Below are positions 26,555 to 34,989 of a stretch of 64,000 bases of DNA, piece after piece. Origin of the DNA: FEN-1099 sp964511015 (GTDB taxonomy: Bacteria; Lernaellota; Lernaellaia; Lernaellales; Lernaellaceae); contig CAZEDX010000001.1 of assembly GCA_964511015.1 (NCBI GenBank), positions 75,657 to 139,656 on the forward strand, read 5' to 3'. Position numbers and translations under genes: made by a program. Position 1 is the stretch's first letter; each line of letters starts with the position of its first letter. A model generated the notes under the pieces. It did no database searches, was not told the origin of the DNA, and saw only the letters and a program-made list of their open reading frames with translations.

Positions 26555-27535
26555 TCAGTTGGGGGCCGGCTCGTGGCGCATGCCGCCGACCACGTCGAGC
26601 AGCGGCACCTCGGGCGCCACCGCCCGCAAGGCCTCGAACAGTTCCTCGCCTTCAAAACGGCGCAGCAGGCCGAGCGGATTGGCCGCGGCCATCATTAAGC
26701 GCAATCGGCGCATAACGAACACACCGGGCGAGGTGCGCTTCAGTTTGCGCCATAGCGGTTGAGCAATGAACATCTTGGTGGCGTCTTCCACGATCAGCGG
26801 CACGCGGCGCAGCGTTTCCAGATGACGATCGGCGACCGCGTCGGTGAGCGGCCCGATTACGCACCCGGCATCGGCGTCGGCCGGGTCGTGCTGCCAGACC
26901 CCGCCACGCCGCCAGTGCAGGCCGAGGGTCAGATCGGCGGGAGGCATTAGTTCGGGCGCCGCTTTCGGCAAGGTGAACAACTCCACCTGATAGCCGAACC
27001 ATCGTGCGATGCGACCCGGATCGGGTGCGACATCGGCGGACACCACTAGCGCCAGCCGGGCACCGTCGTGCGACGCGGCCTGCGTCCGCCGTTCAAACGC
27101 GCCGTCAATCAACTGGTGCGAGCAGCCGAGCTTTTGCAAACGCTCGACCACGTTCCAGACCTGACGGTTCGTGTCGGGCCCGATGATTTCCACTGTTGCT
27201 TCCTTGGCCGCGCGGCCGATGGCCATGCGGCCGAGCGGTGTGGAGAAGGGCAGCGTTTCGACCGGAAAGGCTGCCGCGCCGAGGCGCGTCAGCTCGCCTT
27301 CGGTGGTGACGAAGTAGTTGCCGCGCAGCAGCTTCACCGGTGGCTTCGGGTGCCGCCAGATGACGTCTTCGGGTTCGCCATCGCGGCCGATGGTGGTCAG
27401 GCCGATCGGTGTGCGCAGACGCAGGTACAATTCATTGTTGAGTAGATTCAACAACGTCGTCTTGCCCGCGTTCTTGCACGAGCCGACGATGTAGAGCGGA
27501 CCGGGCAGCGCGGCAATGGCGTCGAACACCCGCAT
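26555..27535 (-). CDS. kamB: KamB, lysine 5,6-aminomutase reactivase-associated P-loop protein
   Basis: 326 residues. N-terminal P-loop GSCKNAGKTTLLN (residues 18-30) and a following block PIGLTTIGRDGEPED give a GTPase/ATPase-like start. This is the protein annotated KamB in lysine-fermenting clostridia and fusobacteria, thought to help reactivate the B12 enzyme together with KamC, a MutS-like ATPase. Here KamC is absent between kamB and kamD. The start overlaps the kamA stop by one base (TGATG), so it is translationally coupled to kamA. Function is from gene-cluster association; the biochemistry is little characterised. Confidence 0.85.
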   Translation of the reverse strand: MRVFDAIAALPGPLYIVGSCKNAGKTTLLNLLNNELYLRLRTPIGLTTIGRDGEPEDVIWRHPKPPVKLLRGNYFVTTEGELTRLGAAAFPVETLPFSTPLGRMAIGRAAKEATVEIIGPDTNRQVWNVVERLQKLGCSHQLIDGAFERRTQAASHDGARLALVVSADVAPDPGRIARWFGYQVELFTLPKAAPELMPPADLTLGLHWRRGGVWQHDPADADAGCVIGPLTDAVADRHLETLRRVPLIVEDATKMFIAQPLWRKLKRTSPGVFVMRRLRLMMAAANPLGLLRRFEGEELFEALRAVAPEVPLLDVVGGMRHEPAPN

Positions 27536-28779
27536 CAGTCTTCCAGCTTCCGGAACTTGGGTTCAATGGCCAGATCGGGCGAACGCATCAGGCACGCCGG
27601 GCCCACGGCGCTGCGGTAACGTTCGTCGTTGCATGCCGGGTCGGAACCGCAAATCGAATCGTAGCGGTGCGGCTCGTTGTAGGAAATGATCTGCCCTTCG
27701 TAGTTGCGCAGCACCACTTGGTCGTCGGAACGGCTGATCGTATAAGTTGGCATGAGCGGCACCTTGCCGCCGCCGGCCGGACAGTCAACGACAAAGGTCG
27801 GCACGGCCAGGCCGGAGGTGTGGCCGCGTAGCGCTTCGAGAATTTCAATGCCTTTGCCGATGCTCGTGCGGAAATGACTGATCCCTAAGGTCAAGTCGCA
27901 TTGGTAAATGTAGTACGGACGCACGCGTGCGCGCAGCAGTTCCTGCACCAGACGCTTCATAACATGGGGGCAGTCGTTCACGCGGCGCAATAGCACTGAC
28001 TGGTTACCTAGTGGAATGCCGGCGTCGGCCAGCCGTTCGCAAGCCTCGACCGCTTCCGGGGTCAGTTCGGTGTAGTGATTGAAGTGCGTGTTGACGTACA
28101 GCGGGTGGTAACGCCGCAACATCTTCACCAGCCCCGGAGTGATGCGGTACGGATTGACCACCGGCGAGCGCGTGCCGATGCGGACGATCTCCACGTGCTT
28201 GATCTGACGCAGACGGCGGAGTATCGATTCGATTCGGCCATCGGACATGGTTAGCGGATCGCCGCCGCTGATGATCACATCGCGAATCTGTTTGCGTTTG
28301 CGGATGGCCGCGAGCTGCTGTTCGATCACCTTGTCGGCGATCTGCTCGTCATGCTCGCCGACTTTCCGGCGGCGGGTGCAATGCCGGCAGTACATGTTGC
28401 AGACGTCGGTAACGAGCATCAGCACGCGGTCGGGGTAACGATGCGTCAGGCTGGGGGCGATTTGATCGCGGTCTTCGTCAAGCGGGTCGACCAGATCACC
28501 AAACGCGGTTTGCAGTTCCTTGACCGAGGGGATTGCCTGCAAGCGGATCGGACAATGCTCGTTATGGATGTCGATCAGGCTGGCGTAGTAGGGCGTGATC
28601 GACATGCGAAACGAACCGAGCACCCGCCGAATGCCCTCGATCTCTTCTTCATTGATCTGCGGGAAGACCTCGTGCAACTGCTCCACGGTGGAGATGCGGT
28701 TGCGGATCTGCCATTTCCAATCCGTCCATTGCTTCCGCGAAACCCGGGTAAAAGCCGCGGCGCGCTTCAACTGACCCAT
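27535..28779 (-). CDS. kamA: Lysine 2,3-aminomutase
   Basis: 414 residues from ATG 28779, eight bases after AGGAG; a GTG nine bases upstream overlaps the SD and is less likely. It converts L-lysine to L-beta-lysine with radical SAM chemistry and PLP. The cluster motif is CNMYCRHCTRRRKVG (CxxxCxxC), preceded by LMLVTDV. The PLP lysine is in DCPAGGGKVPLMP near residue 335. EVVRIGTR-like and VLLRRVNDC blocks are present. The C-terminal zinc-site cysteines (ICGSDPAC...) also fit. First step of lysine fermentation. Confidence 0.95.
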   Translation of the reverse strand: MGQLKRAAAFTRVSRKQWTDWKWQIRNRISTVEQLHEVFPQINEEEIEGIRRVLGSFRMSITPYYASLIDIHNEHCPIRLQAIPSVKELQTAFGDLVDPLDEDRDQIAPSLTHRYPDRVLMLVTDVCNMYCRHCTRRRKVGEHDEQIADKVIEQQLAAIRKRKQIRDVIISGGDPLTMSDGRIESILRRLRQIKHVEIVRIGTRSPVVNPYRITPGLVKMLRRYHPLYVNTHFNHYTELTPEAVEACERLADAGIPLGNQSVLLRRVNDCPHVMKRLVQELLRARVRPYYIYQCDLTLGISHFRTSIGKGIEILEALRGHTSGLAVPTFVVDCPAGGGKVPLMPTYTISRSDDQVVLRNYEGQIISYNEPHRYDSICGSDPACNDERYRSAVGPACLMRSPDLAIEPKFRKLED

Positions 28780-28793
28780 CGCAAGCACTCCTG

Positions 28794-29840
28794 TCAGCGA
28801 ACGTAACGTTCGGTATAGACCTGGCGCAAGTAAGGCGATTCACGCATCAGATTCAAGGTGATTGCGGCGTGACCCTTCGCGTATCCGTTGCCGATGATCA
28901 TCGTGATATCCTTGCCGATGCCTTCGGCTCCCAGCGCCGCCTTGGTGAAGCTGGTGGCCATGGAGAAGAAGTAGACGATGCCGCCGTCGCGGCACGGCAG
29001 AATCGAGCCCATTTCGCAGTTCTCGCGGCTGACGCAGTTGATCACGACGTCGACCAGCTGCCCGCCATTGGCCTTTTCCACCGCGGCCAGCATGCCCAGG
29101 GCGTCGTCGGCGGCGGCGATCACGACTTCGTCAACGAAGCCCGAATTGCGTACGATCGCAACCGCATCTTCGCGCCGCACGCTGGCGATCACCTTGCCGG
29201 TCACGCCGGCGCGCTTGCGAGCCTCGTAGCAGCATAGCAAGCCGCTCTTGCCGTTGGCGCCGATGATCAACACCGAGTCGCCCGGTTTGACCAGACGCGC
29301 GACCTGGGCGGGAGCGCCGGCCACATCGAGCACGGCCAGGGCGAGCTTTTCGTCGAGGTCGTCAGGCAGCTTGGCCCAGATCGCGCTCTCGAACAGAACG
29401 GCCTGGCCTTGAATATCGACCTGATCGTTCTCCTTGCGGATGGCAAGAATCTTGTCGATGCGTAACGGCGTCAGGCTAAGGCTGACCAGGCTGGCGATCT
29501 TGTCGCCGACCTGCAGGCCGATTTTGCCCTGCAGCGCCTCGCCGATCTTGGCTACTTTGCCGATGAACATGCCGCCCGAGCCGGTCCACGGGTTCTGGTG
29601 TTTGCCGCGCTCGGCCACGATGCCGAGCATGATCTTCTTGATTTCTTCGTCCTTGCCGCCGGCGTGGTCTAGAATCGTCTTGAAGCTGGCGGAATCGACG
29701 TTGAGTGTGATCACGTCGCATAGGATTTCATTGTCGTAGATCTCCGAAAAGTCGTTGTTGATGCGCTTGGCTGGTTGGGGCAGCACGCCGGCGGGTTCGA
29801 TGACGCGATGCACACCATACCGGTTCCCCTTTTTTTGCAT
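28794..29840 (-). CDS. kdd: L-erythro-3,5-diaminohexanoate dehydrogenase
   Basis: 348 residues. Oxidatively deaminates 3,5-diaminohexanoate to 5-amino-3-oxohexanoate, releasing ammonia and reduced NAD(P). N-terminal part GNRYGVHRVIEPAGVLPQPA is typical. A Rossmann domain of the alcohol-dehydrogenase superfamily carries VLIIGANGKSGLLCCYEARKR (GxxGxxG-like). FFSMATSFTKAALGAEGIGKD and IGNGYAKGHA are further Kdd blocks. AGGAGG precedes the ATG. Twelve bases from kce upstream and 14 from kamA downstream. NADH from this step could feed the redox complex at 35-41 kb. Confidence 0.95.
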   Translation of the reverse strand: MQKKGNRYGVHRVIEPAGVLPQPAKRINNDFSEIYDNEILCDVITLNVDSASFKTILDHAGGKDEEIKKIMLGIVAERGKHQNPWTGSGGMFIGKVAKIGEALQGKIGLQVGDKIASLVSLSLTPLRIDKILAIRKENDQVDIQGQAVLFESAIWAKLPDDLDEKLALAVLDVAGAPAQVARLVKPGDSVLIIGANGKSGLLCCYEARKRAGVTGKVIASVRREDAVAIVRNSGFVDEVVIAAADDALGMLAAVEKANGGQLVDVVINCVSRENCEMGSILPCRDGGIVYFFSMATSFTKAALGAEGIGKDITMIIGNGYAKGHAAITLNLMRESPYLRQVYTERYVR

Positions 29841-29852
29841 GGCCGTTTCCTC

Positions 29853-30668
29853 CTACCGTAGACCAAGTGTCTTCTTGGTTTCTTCGACGGTGGCCACCTC
29901 GTGGCCCATTTCGTGAATGAAGCCGGCAACGCGTTCGACCAATTGCGCGTTGCTTTCGGCCTTGGTTCCCTTGCGTAGATAAATGTTGTCCTCGAAACCG
30001 ACGCGCGGATTGCCGCCGAGCAGTACCGTCGCCGGGTTCATGAAAGCACTGCCGCGACCGCCGATGCCGATGCCGCTCCAGACGGCGCCGGGGGGCAGGG
30101 CGTCGATCATTGCCAACAACGTGTGCATGTCGGCCGGCGCCGCGCCAGGCACGCCGAGCACGAAGCTGAAATGATAGGGCGGCTCGAGAAGGCCTTCGTT
30201 GATGATGATCCGAGCGTTGTTGATGTGGCCCAGATCGAAGCATTCCAGCGTCGGCTTGGTGCCGGCTGCCTTCATCCGCCGGGCATACTCGCGCATTTGC
30301 GGCAGACTGTTGGGCAGAATCTCATCGCCGAAATTCACCGAACCGCAATCGAGACTGGCCAGCTTCGGCGACAAGCTCACCGGCTGCAGGCGCTCGTCGT
30401 CGCTCATGCCGACCGCGCCGCCGGTCGTCGTTTCGATCAGAATCGGACACGCCGCCTGGATACGTGCGATCGCCTCGGCGAAGATGCCGCGGTCTTGGGT
30501 GGGCGTGCCGTCCGGGCGACGGACATGCAGATGTAGAATCGAAGCGCCGGCGTCAAATGCGCGTTTGGCTTCGGCCGCGATCTCGGCCGGCGAGATAGGC
30601 AGGTTTGGACACTGCTCGCGGGTCGTTTCCGCCCCGGTTACCGCACAGGTAATGAAGAGCTTCGCCAT
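29853..30668 (-). CDS. kce: 3-keto-5-aminohexanoate cleavage enzyme
   Basis: 271 residues of the BKACE (DUF849) family. Condenses 5-amino-3-oxohexanoate with acetyl-CoA and splits it into acetoacetate and L-3-aminobutyryl-CoA. Zn ligands are seen in ILHLHVR (two His) and in GGNPRVGFEDNIY (Glu). VLGVPGAAPADM and GIGIGGRGSAFMNPA are family blocks. It is the first gene of the minus-strand operon and is divergent from the carboxyltransferase across about 210 bases, where its promoter must lie. Confidence 0.95.
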   Translation of the reverse strand: MAKLFITCAVTGAETTREQCPNLPISPAEIAAEAKRAFDAGASILHLHVRRPDGTPTQDRGIFAEAIARIQAACPILIETTTGGAVGMSDDERLQPVSLSPKLASLDCGSVNFGDEILPNSLPQMREYARRMKAAGTKPTLECFDLGHINNARIIINEGLLEPPYHFSFVLGVPGAAPADMHTLLAMIDALPPGAVWSGIGIGGRGSAFMNPATVLLGGNPRVGFEDNIYLRKGTKAESNAQLVERVAGFIHEMGHEVATVEETKKTLGLR

Positions 30669-30879
30669 CGTTCGCTCCCGTTTCCATCGGCCCCGTTCCG
30701 CCGCAAAAACCGGTACTTGCTGTTACTTACCGGAATAGGGCGGGAGTGTAATCCAGCCGCGCGGCAGCGGCAACCCCAAGGAGTATTTTACAGCCCGTAA
30801 AGTCCTACCCCCGGTTGGCGAAGGATGGCAGTGTGTTAGACTACCACCGTTACAAACATTTCGTTGGTGTGAGGGAAGT

Positions 30880-32430
30880 ATGGACAAGAAGAGCCCGATC
30901 GATCGGCTGGAAGAGATGAACGCCCAGGCGCTGCTGGGCGGCGGTGAGAACGCCATCGCCGCCCAGCACGAGGCAGGCAAGTTGACGGCCCGCGAGCGGT
31001 TGGCGTTGTTGTTCGATCTGGGCAGCTTCCGCGAGATCGACCGGTTTGTCGTTCATCGCTGCAACGACTTTGGCATGGCCGACAAGAAGGTGTTGGGCGA
31101 CGCGGTGGTGACCGGCTACGGTACGATCAACCAACGAACCGTCTTCGCTTACGCGCAGGACTTCACCGTGTGGGGCGGATCGCTTTCTGAAGTGGTCGCT
31201 GAAAAAATCTGCAAGGTGATGGACCTCGCCCTGAAAAACGGCGCGCCGATCGTCGGCCTCAATGATTCCGGCGGCGCCCGCGTACAGGAAGGCGTAGCCA
31301 GCCTGAAAGGATACGGCGAGATCTTCTACCGCAACACGATGGCGTCCGGCGTGATTCCGCAAATCACCGCGATCCTCGGCCCCTGTGCCGGCGGCGCAGT
31401 CTACAGCCCGGCCATCACCGACTACATCTTCATGGTCGACCGCATCAGCCACATGTTCATCACCGGACCGGGAGTGATCGAGACGGTGACCGGCGAGAAG
31501 GTCGGCATGGAAGAACTGGGCGGCAGCGAGGCGCACGCGAGCATCAGCGGCGTGGCTCACTTCGCCCTGCCCGACGAGCACACGTGTCTGGCGACGGTGC
31601 GGCGATTGCTATCGTATTTCCCGAGCAACAACCACGAGGAATCGCCGAGCTACGTGGTGGAAGACCCGGCCGAACGGGAAGACGCTGCGCTCGACACGCT
31701 CGTCCCGGAGAATCCGAATCTGCCCTACGACGTCAGCGAATTGATCCAGCGCGTGGTCGACCACAATTCGTTCCTGCCGACGCATGCGCACTATGCGCCG
31801 AATCTGGTGATCGGCTTCGCGACATTGGGCGGCAAAGCGGTCGGCATTGTGGCCAACAACCCGGCCCAAAAAGCGGGCGCGCTCGACATCGACGCCAGCC
31901 TGAAAGGCGCGCGGCACGTGCGCTTCTGTGACGCGTTCAACATCCCGATCGTCACCTTCTGCGATGTGCCCGGCTTTCTACCCGGCGTGCATCAGGAGCA
32001 CGGCGGTATCATCAAACACGGCGCAAAGTTGATCTACGCCTACGCCGAGGCGACCGTGCCGAAGATCACGGTCGTGCTGCGCAAGGCCTACGGCGGAGCA
32101 TTCATCGTGATGGGCTCGAAGCATTTGGCGGCCGATATTAACTATGCGTATCCGGCGGCCGAGATCGCGGTGATGGGGCCCGATGGCGCGGTCAATGTGG
32201 TGTTTCGCAAAGACATCGCGGCGGCGGCCGACCCGGCGGCACGGCGTCAGGAACTGATCGATGAGTACCGCGCGAAATTCGCGAACCCCAATATCGCCGC
32301 GGGACGAGGGTTCATCGACGAGGTGATCGTGCCGCGGCAGACGCGGCGCAAGTTGATTGAAGCGCTGCGTCTGTTGCGCAACAAGCGCGCGCAACTGCCG
32401 CCGAAAAAACACGGCAACATCCCCCTCTGA
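30880..32430 (+). CDS. Acyl-CoA carboxyltransferase subunit (propionyl-CoA carboxylase beta / methylmalonyl-CoA decarboxylase alpha type)
   Basis: 516 residues, full length for the family. N-terminal crotonase-like half with GLNDSGGARVQEGVASLKGYG (oxyanion region, quoted GLNDSGGARVQEG) and C-terminal half with FCDVPGFLPGVHQEHGGII and KAYGGAFIVMGS. The C-terminus KKHGNIPL is characteristic of PccB/MmdA. It moves a carboxyl group between biotin and propionyl-/methylmalonyl-type CoA esters. No biotin carrier, biotin carboxylase or membrane decarboxylase subunit adjoins it, so carboxylase versus sodium-pumping decarboxylase cannot be decided. GAGGGAAGT precedes the ATG. Confidence 0.92.
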   Translation: MDKKSPIDRLEEMNAQALLGGGENAIAAQHEAGKLTARERLALLFDLGSFREIDRFVVHRCNDFGMADKKVLGDAVVTGYGTINQRTVFAYAQDFTVWGGSLSEVVAEKICKVMDLALKNGAPIVGLNDSGGARVQEGVASLKGYGEIFYRNTMASGVIPQITAILGPCAGGAVYSPAITDYIFMVDRISHMFITGPGVIETVTGEKVGMEELGGSEAHASISGVAHFALPDEHTCLATVRRLLSYFPSNNHEESPSYVVEDPAEREDAALDTLVPENPNLPYDVSELIQRVVDHNSFLPTHAHYAPNLVIGFATLGGKAVGIVANNPAQKAGALDIDASLKGARHVRFCDAFNIPIVTFCDVPGFLPGVHQEHGGIIKHGAKLIYAYAEATVPKITVVLRKAYGGAFIVMGSKHLAADINYAYPAAEIAVMGPDGAVNVVFRKDIAAAADPAARRQELIDEYRAKFANPNIAAGRGFIDEVIVPRQTRRKLIEALRLLRNKRAQLPPKKHGNIPL

Positions 32431-32452
32431 TTTTAAGGGCAGGAGAAGACCC

Positions 32453-33460
32453 ATGCGTCCACTGGCTATCGTCATTCTAGCCGCGGGCAAAGGCACGCGC
32501 ATGAAATCCGACCGCGCCAAGGTGCTGCACGAACTGTGCGGGCAGCCGATGATCGCCTATCCGATCGAAATGGCGCGGCAGCTCAAGCCGCAAAAAATCG
32601 TGCTGGTCGTCGGCCACCAGGCGGAAGCCGTGCGCGACGCCGTCACCATGCGCTTCCCGCGCTTGCCCATCGAATTCGCGCTGCAGGAAAAACAGGAAGG
32701 CACGGGCCATGCGGTGTTGCAAACAAAGGGCGCGTTGGTCGGCTTCGACGGCGACGTGTTGATCCTCTACGGCGACGTGCCGCTGCTGCGCGTGGAGACG
32801 ATCCAAGCTTTTCGGCGCCTGTACCGGCAGGGCGGCAATCGCATTGCCGTAGTGTCGACGGTGATGAGCGACCCGACCGGCTACGGCCGTTGCGTCGTCG
32901 ATGACGAGGGCGAATTGATTCGCGTGGTCGAAGAGAAAGACTGCACGACCGAGCAGCGGACGATCGCCGAGATCAACGCCGGCATCTACCTCGTCGACGC
33001 CGCTCTGCTGTGGTGGGCGCTCGCGCGCATTGGCCGCAACAACGCGCAGCGCGAGATGTACTTGACCGATATCGTCGGCACCGCGCGGGCCAAGGGCGAA
33101 CGCGTTCGTGTGCATTGCGTTCCCGATGCCTTCGAGGTGCTCGGCGTCAACTCGCGCGTCGAACTGGCGCAGGCCGCGGCGGACATTCGCCGGCGGCTGG
33201 TCAAGGCCATGATGCGGGACGGCGTGACCTGTCTGGACCCGGCCACTTGTTATCCGGACTTCGGCGTATCGGTCGGCGGCGACACGGTAATCGAACCGAA
33301 CGTGATGCTACTGGGCCGCACGCGAATCGGGCGCGGCTGTCGCATCGGGCAGGGGTGCCGTTTGGAGAACGTCATCGTCAAGGATGGCGGCCGCATCGCA
33401 CCCTACTGCGTGTTGAACGACCTCACCGTGGCACGCGACACCAGCGTCAGTCGGAACTAA
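32453..33460 (+). CDS. GlmU-like sugar nucleotidyltransferase with shortened left-handed beta-helix
   Basis: 335 residues from ATG 32453, preceded by AGGAGAAGA. The N-terminal uridylyltransferase domain has LAAGKGTRMKSDRAKVLHEL, ILYGDVPLL (metal Asp), TGYGRCVVDDEGELIRVVEEKD and GVNSRVELAQA, as in GlmU. Only about five hexapeptide turns remain at the C-terminus (TVIEPNVMLLGRTRIGRGC and following). A complete GlmU is near 450 residues and has the acetyltransferase active site in its long helix; this region is missing. It is probably a monofunctional UTP:GlcNAc-1-P uridylyltransferase or another NTP-transferase. 22 bases after the carboxyltransferase. Confidence 0.85.
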   Translation: MRPLAIVILAAGKGTRMKSDRAKVLHELCGQPMIAYPIEMARQLKPQKIVLVVGHQAEAVRDAVTMRFPRLPIEFALQEKQEGTGHAVLQTKGALVGFDGDVLILYGDVPLLRVETIQAFRRLYRQGGNRIAVVSTVMSDPTGYGRCVVDDEGELIRVVEEKDCTTEQRTIAEINAGIYLVDAALLWWALARIGRNNAQREMYLTDIVGTARAKGERVRVHCVPDAFEVLGVNSRVELAQAAADIRRRLVKAMMRDGVTCLDPATCYPDFGVSVGGDTVIEPNVMLLGRTRIGRGCRIGQGCRLENVIVKDGGRIAPYCVLNDLTVARDTSVSRN

Positions 33461-33463
33461 TGC

Positions 33464-33889
33464 CTACTGTCCGGCGGACGGCGGCGCGGCCGAGGCTGGC
33501 GTGGGCGCGGGCGCGGCGGTGGCGGCGAAGCGGAAGGTATAGATGATTTCCACCACCATGTTGTTCTTCGGCCAGTGCTGGTTCGCCAGCAGGCCGGTCA
33601 GGCACTGCGTCACGGCGGGCACGTGCAGAGTGTCATCGAGAATCGTCGAAGAACGCATCGCCCCGGTCGGCTCGATCAGAATGCGCACCTTGATCTGGCC
33701 GGACGCTTGCGGCTGCTGCGCCAAGGCATTGGAATAACATTTAAGAACTTTTTCGTTGAGGCGATTGAGCTCGATGCGGTATTGGCCTCCCGCGATGCTG
33801 CTCGGGTCGACGTGCAGAATCTCTTCCGCGACGACGACGGCAAACGACACGGCCACCACCAGCACGCACAGTACAGCAATGCGGCGCAT
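33464..33889 (-). CDS. Secreted AgmX/TonB-C-like protein
   Basis: 141 residues from ATG 33889, with GGGAGGGAC before it. A signal peptide (RRIAVLCVLVVAVSFAVVVAE) is followed by a domain of about 90 residues: NEKVLKCYSNALAQ, GQIKVRILIEPTGAMRSSTILDDTLH, VTQCLTGLLANQHWP, VVEIIYTFRF. This is the pattern of the AgmX/PglI C-terminal domain (a TonB-C-like fold with two conserved Cys) common in myxobacteria-like genomes. A low-complexity Ala/Pro tail ends it. It lies convergent to and 3 bases from the GlmU-like gene. Likely periplasmic; function unknown. Confidence 0.7.
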   Translation of the reverse strand: MRRIAVLCVLVVAVSFAVVVAEEILHVDPSSIAGGQYRIELNRLNEKVLKCYSNALAQQPQASGQIKVRILIEPTGAMRSSTILDDTLHVPAVTQCLTGLLANQHWPKNNMVVEIIYTFRFAATAAPAPTPASAAPPSAGQ

Positions 33890-34668
33890 GAGTCCCTCCC
33901 CGAGATTTGCGCTTATTATACCCCAAACCAGGGACAAATAGACCAGCCTATTCAACGGTCGCGTATTGCCCGGCAATGAACGTGATTCGAATTCGCGCAG
34001 GCCGATGGCTGTAAGCGTCGTTGTGCGCCAAATGCCGTGTTTTCGCCAGAACGACCAGTCGCTAGTGTTTGAAAATGTTGATTAGATGTCGCGGTCAATC
34101 GTCGTATAACGACCGGTAAAAAGGGCAACATGCAGCGTGCAAGTACTTGATTATGCTGACAACAAAATGTCGGAAAATGCAGTTTTTCGCCCGTGTTTTT
34201 GGGGATGCAATAAAAATTTTCGGACTACAAAAACAAGGAGTAAACACGTCGATGATTCCGCAAATCGCCCGTGTTTGAAACGCCTGAGCAACTCATTTGA
34301 AAAGCCCGTTCGTTTCTTTTCGTAAAGACCTTCTTTTTGTCCCGATGAAAAGTTTTCATACGCTACGGATAATAGTCCCCCAAGCCGGGTACACAGGTTT
34401 GCCCTTAACCAGAACGGGAAAAACCTGTCGTGTGATTGACCGTGGGGAGTTGCTCCCCGGTGGGGAAAAAATCCCCATTTATACCACTCAATTCTTCGCT
34501 CTAAACGATCCTGGGCTGTCGGTGCATGCATCGAAAAAGCTATAGGAATTAGAATGTTACAAATATTTACTGCGAAAAACCCCTATTCGGCATGCCGGAT
34601 GCACAGTCGGGATGCGCCTAAAGGTGTTCTGTTTGGTTCGCGAGAACGAATTGACGGGAGGATTGGTC
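33890..34668. other. Long AT-rich intergenic region upstream of the redox gene cluster
   Basis: About 780 bases lacking a convincing gene; the short frames in it have no coding character. It holds the promoter of the AgmX-like gene at its left end and must contain the promoter of the redox cluster. Three hairpins cluster at 34393-34477 (listed separately). No known riboswitch consensus was recognised. Confidence 0.5.
34393..34477 (+). promoter_or_regulatory. Three successive hairpins in the leader of the redox cluster
   Basis: Hairpin 1: ACAGGTTT (34393-34400) with AAACCTGT (34421-34428), enclosing an inner CCC/GGG pairing. Hairpin 2: GGGGAG (34444-34449), loop TTG, CTCCCC (34453-34458). Hairpin 3: TGGGGA (34461-34466) with TCCCCA (34472-34477). 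They lie about 190 bases before the Cys-rich gene. Hairpins 2 and 3 could pair alternatively with each other (GGGG/CCCC), as in attenuators. No uridine tract follows, so this is a structural observation, not a proven terminator. Confidence 0.4.
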
Positions 34669-34953
34669 ATGCCCGGTCACAGCAAGTCGGCGGACCTCTG
34701 TTCTACCTGCGTGAACCAAACCACTTGCATGTACCACCGGAAAGGTGCGCCACCTGTTTTGGAATGTAACGAATTCGATTTCGTGGGCGCAGTGAGTGCT
34801 AGCCGGCCGGCGAAGGTGAAAGCGGCGGCCGACACGACCAAACCGGCGGAGCGCGTGCGCTTCGACGGGGTATGCGTCACCTGTGCGCAACGGGGCACTT
34901 GTTCTTTATCGCACACGCCGGGCGGTATCTGGCATTGCGAGGAGTATGTTTGA
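34669..34953 (+). CDS. Small protein with two Cys-rich (zinc/Fe-S-like) modules
   Basis: 94 residues from ATG 34669, which has GGGAGGATTGGTC before it; an upstream in-frame ATG lacks an SD. Two similar modules: CSTCVNQTTCMYH...LECNEF and CVTCAQRGTCSLSH...WHCEEY, each with C-x2-C-x5-C and a fourth Cys about 15 residues on. The linker between them is Ala/Lys-rich. No family name recognised. It is the first gene of the redox cluster and ends about 35 bases before the NuoE-like gene, so a role as a small metal-binding accessory or maturation factor is plausible (inference). Confidence 0.75.
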   Translation: MPGHSKSADLCSTCVNQTTCMYHRKGAPPVLECNEFDFVGAVSASRPAKVKAAADTTKPAERVRFDGVCVTCAQRGTCSLSHTPGGIWHCEEYV

Positions 34954-34989
34954 ACGCCGCGGATCACCGTGGCCGTGGAGACGATCGGC

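Noticed and set aside
34393..34477. Known riboswitch (c-di-GMP, cobalamin or glycine type) in the redox leader
   Set aside because: None of the conserved core strings I know for these classes can be found; only generic hairpins are present.
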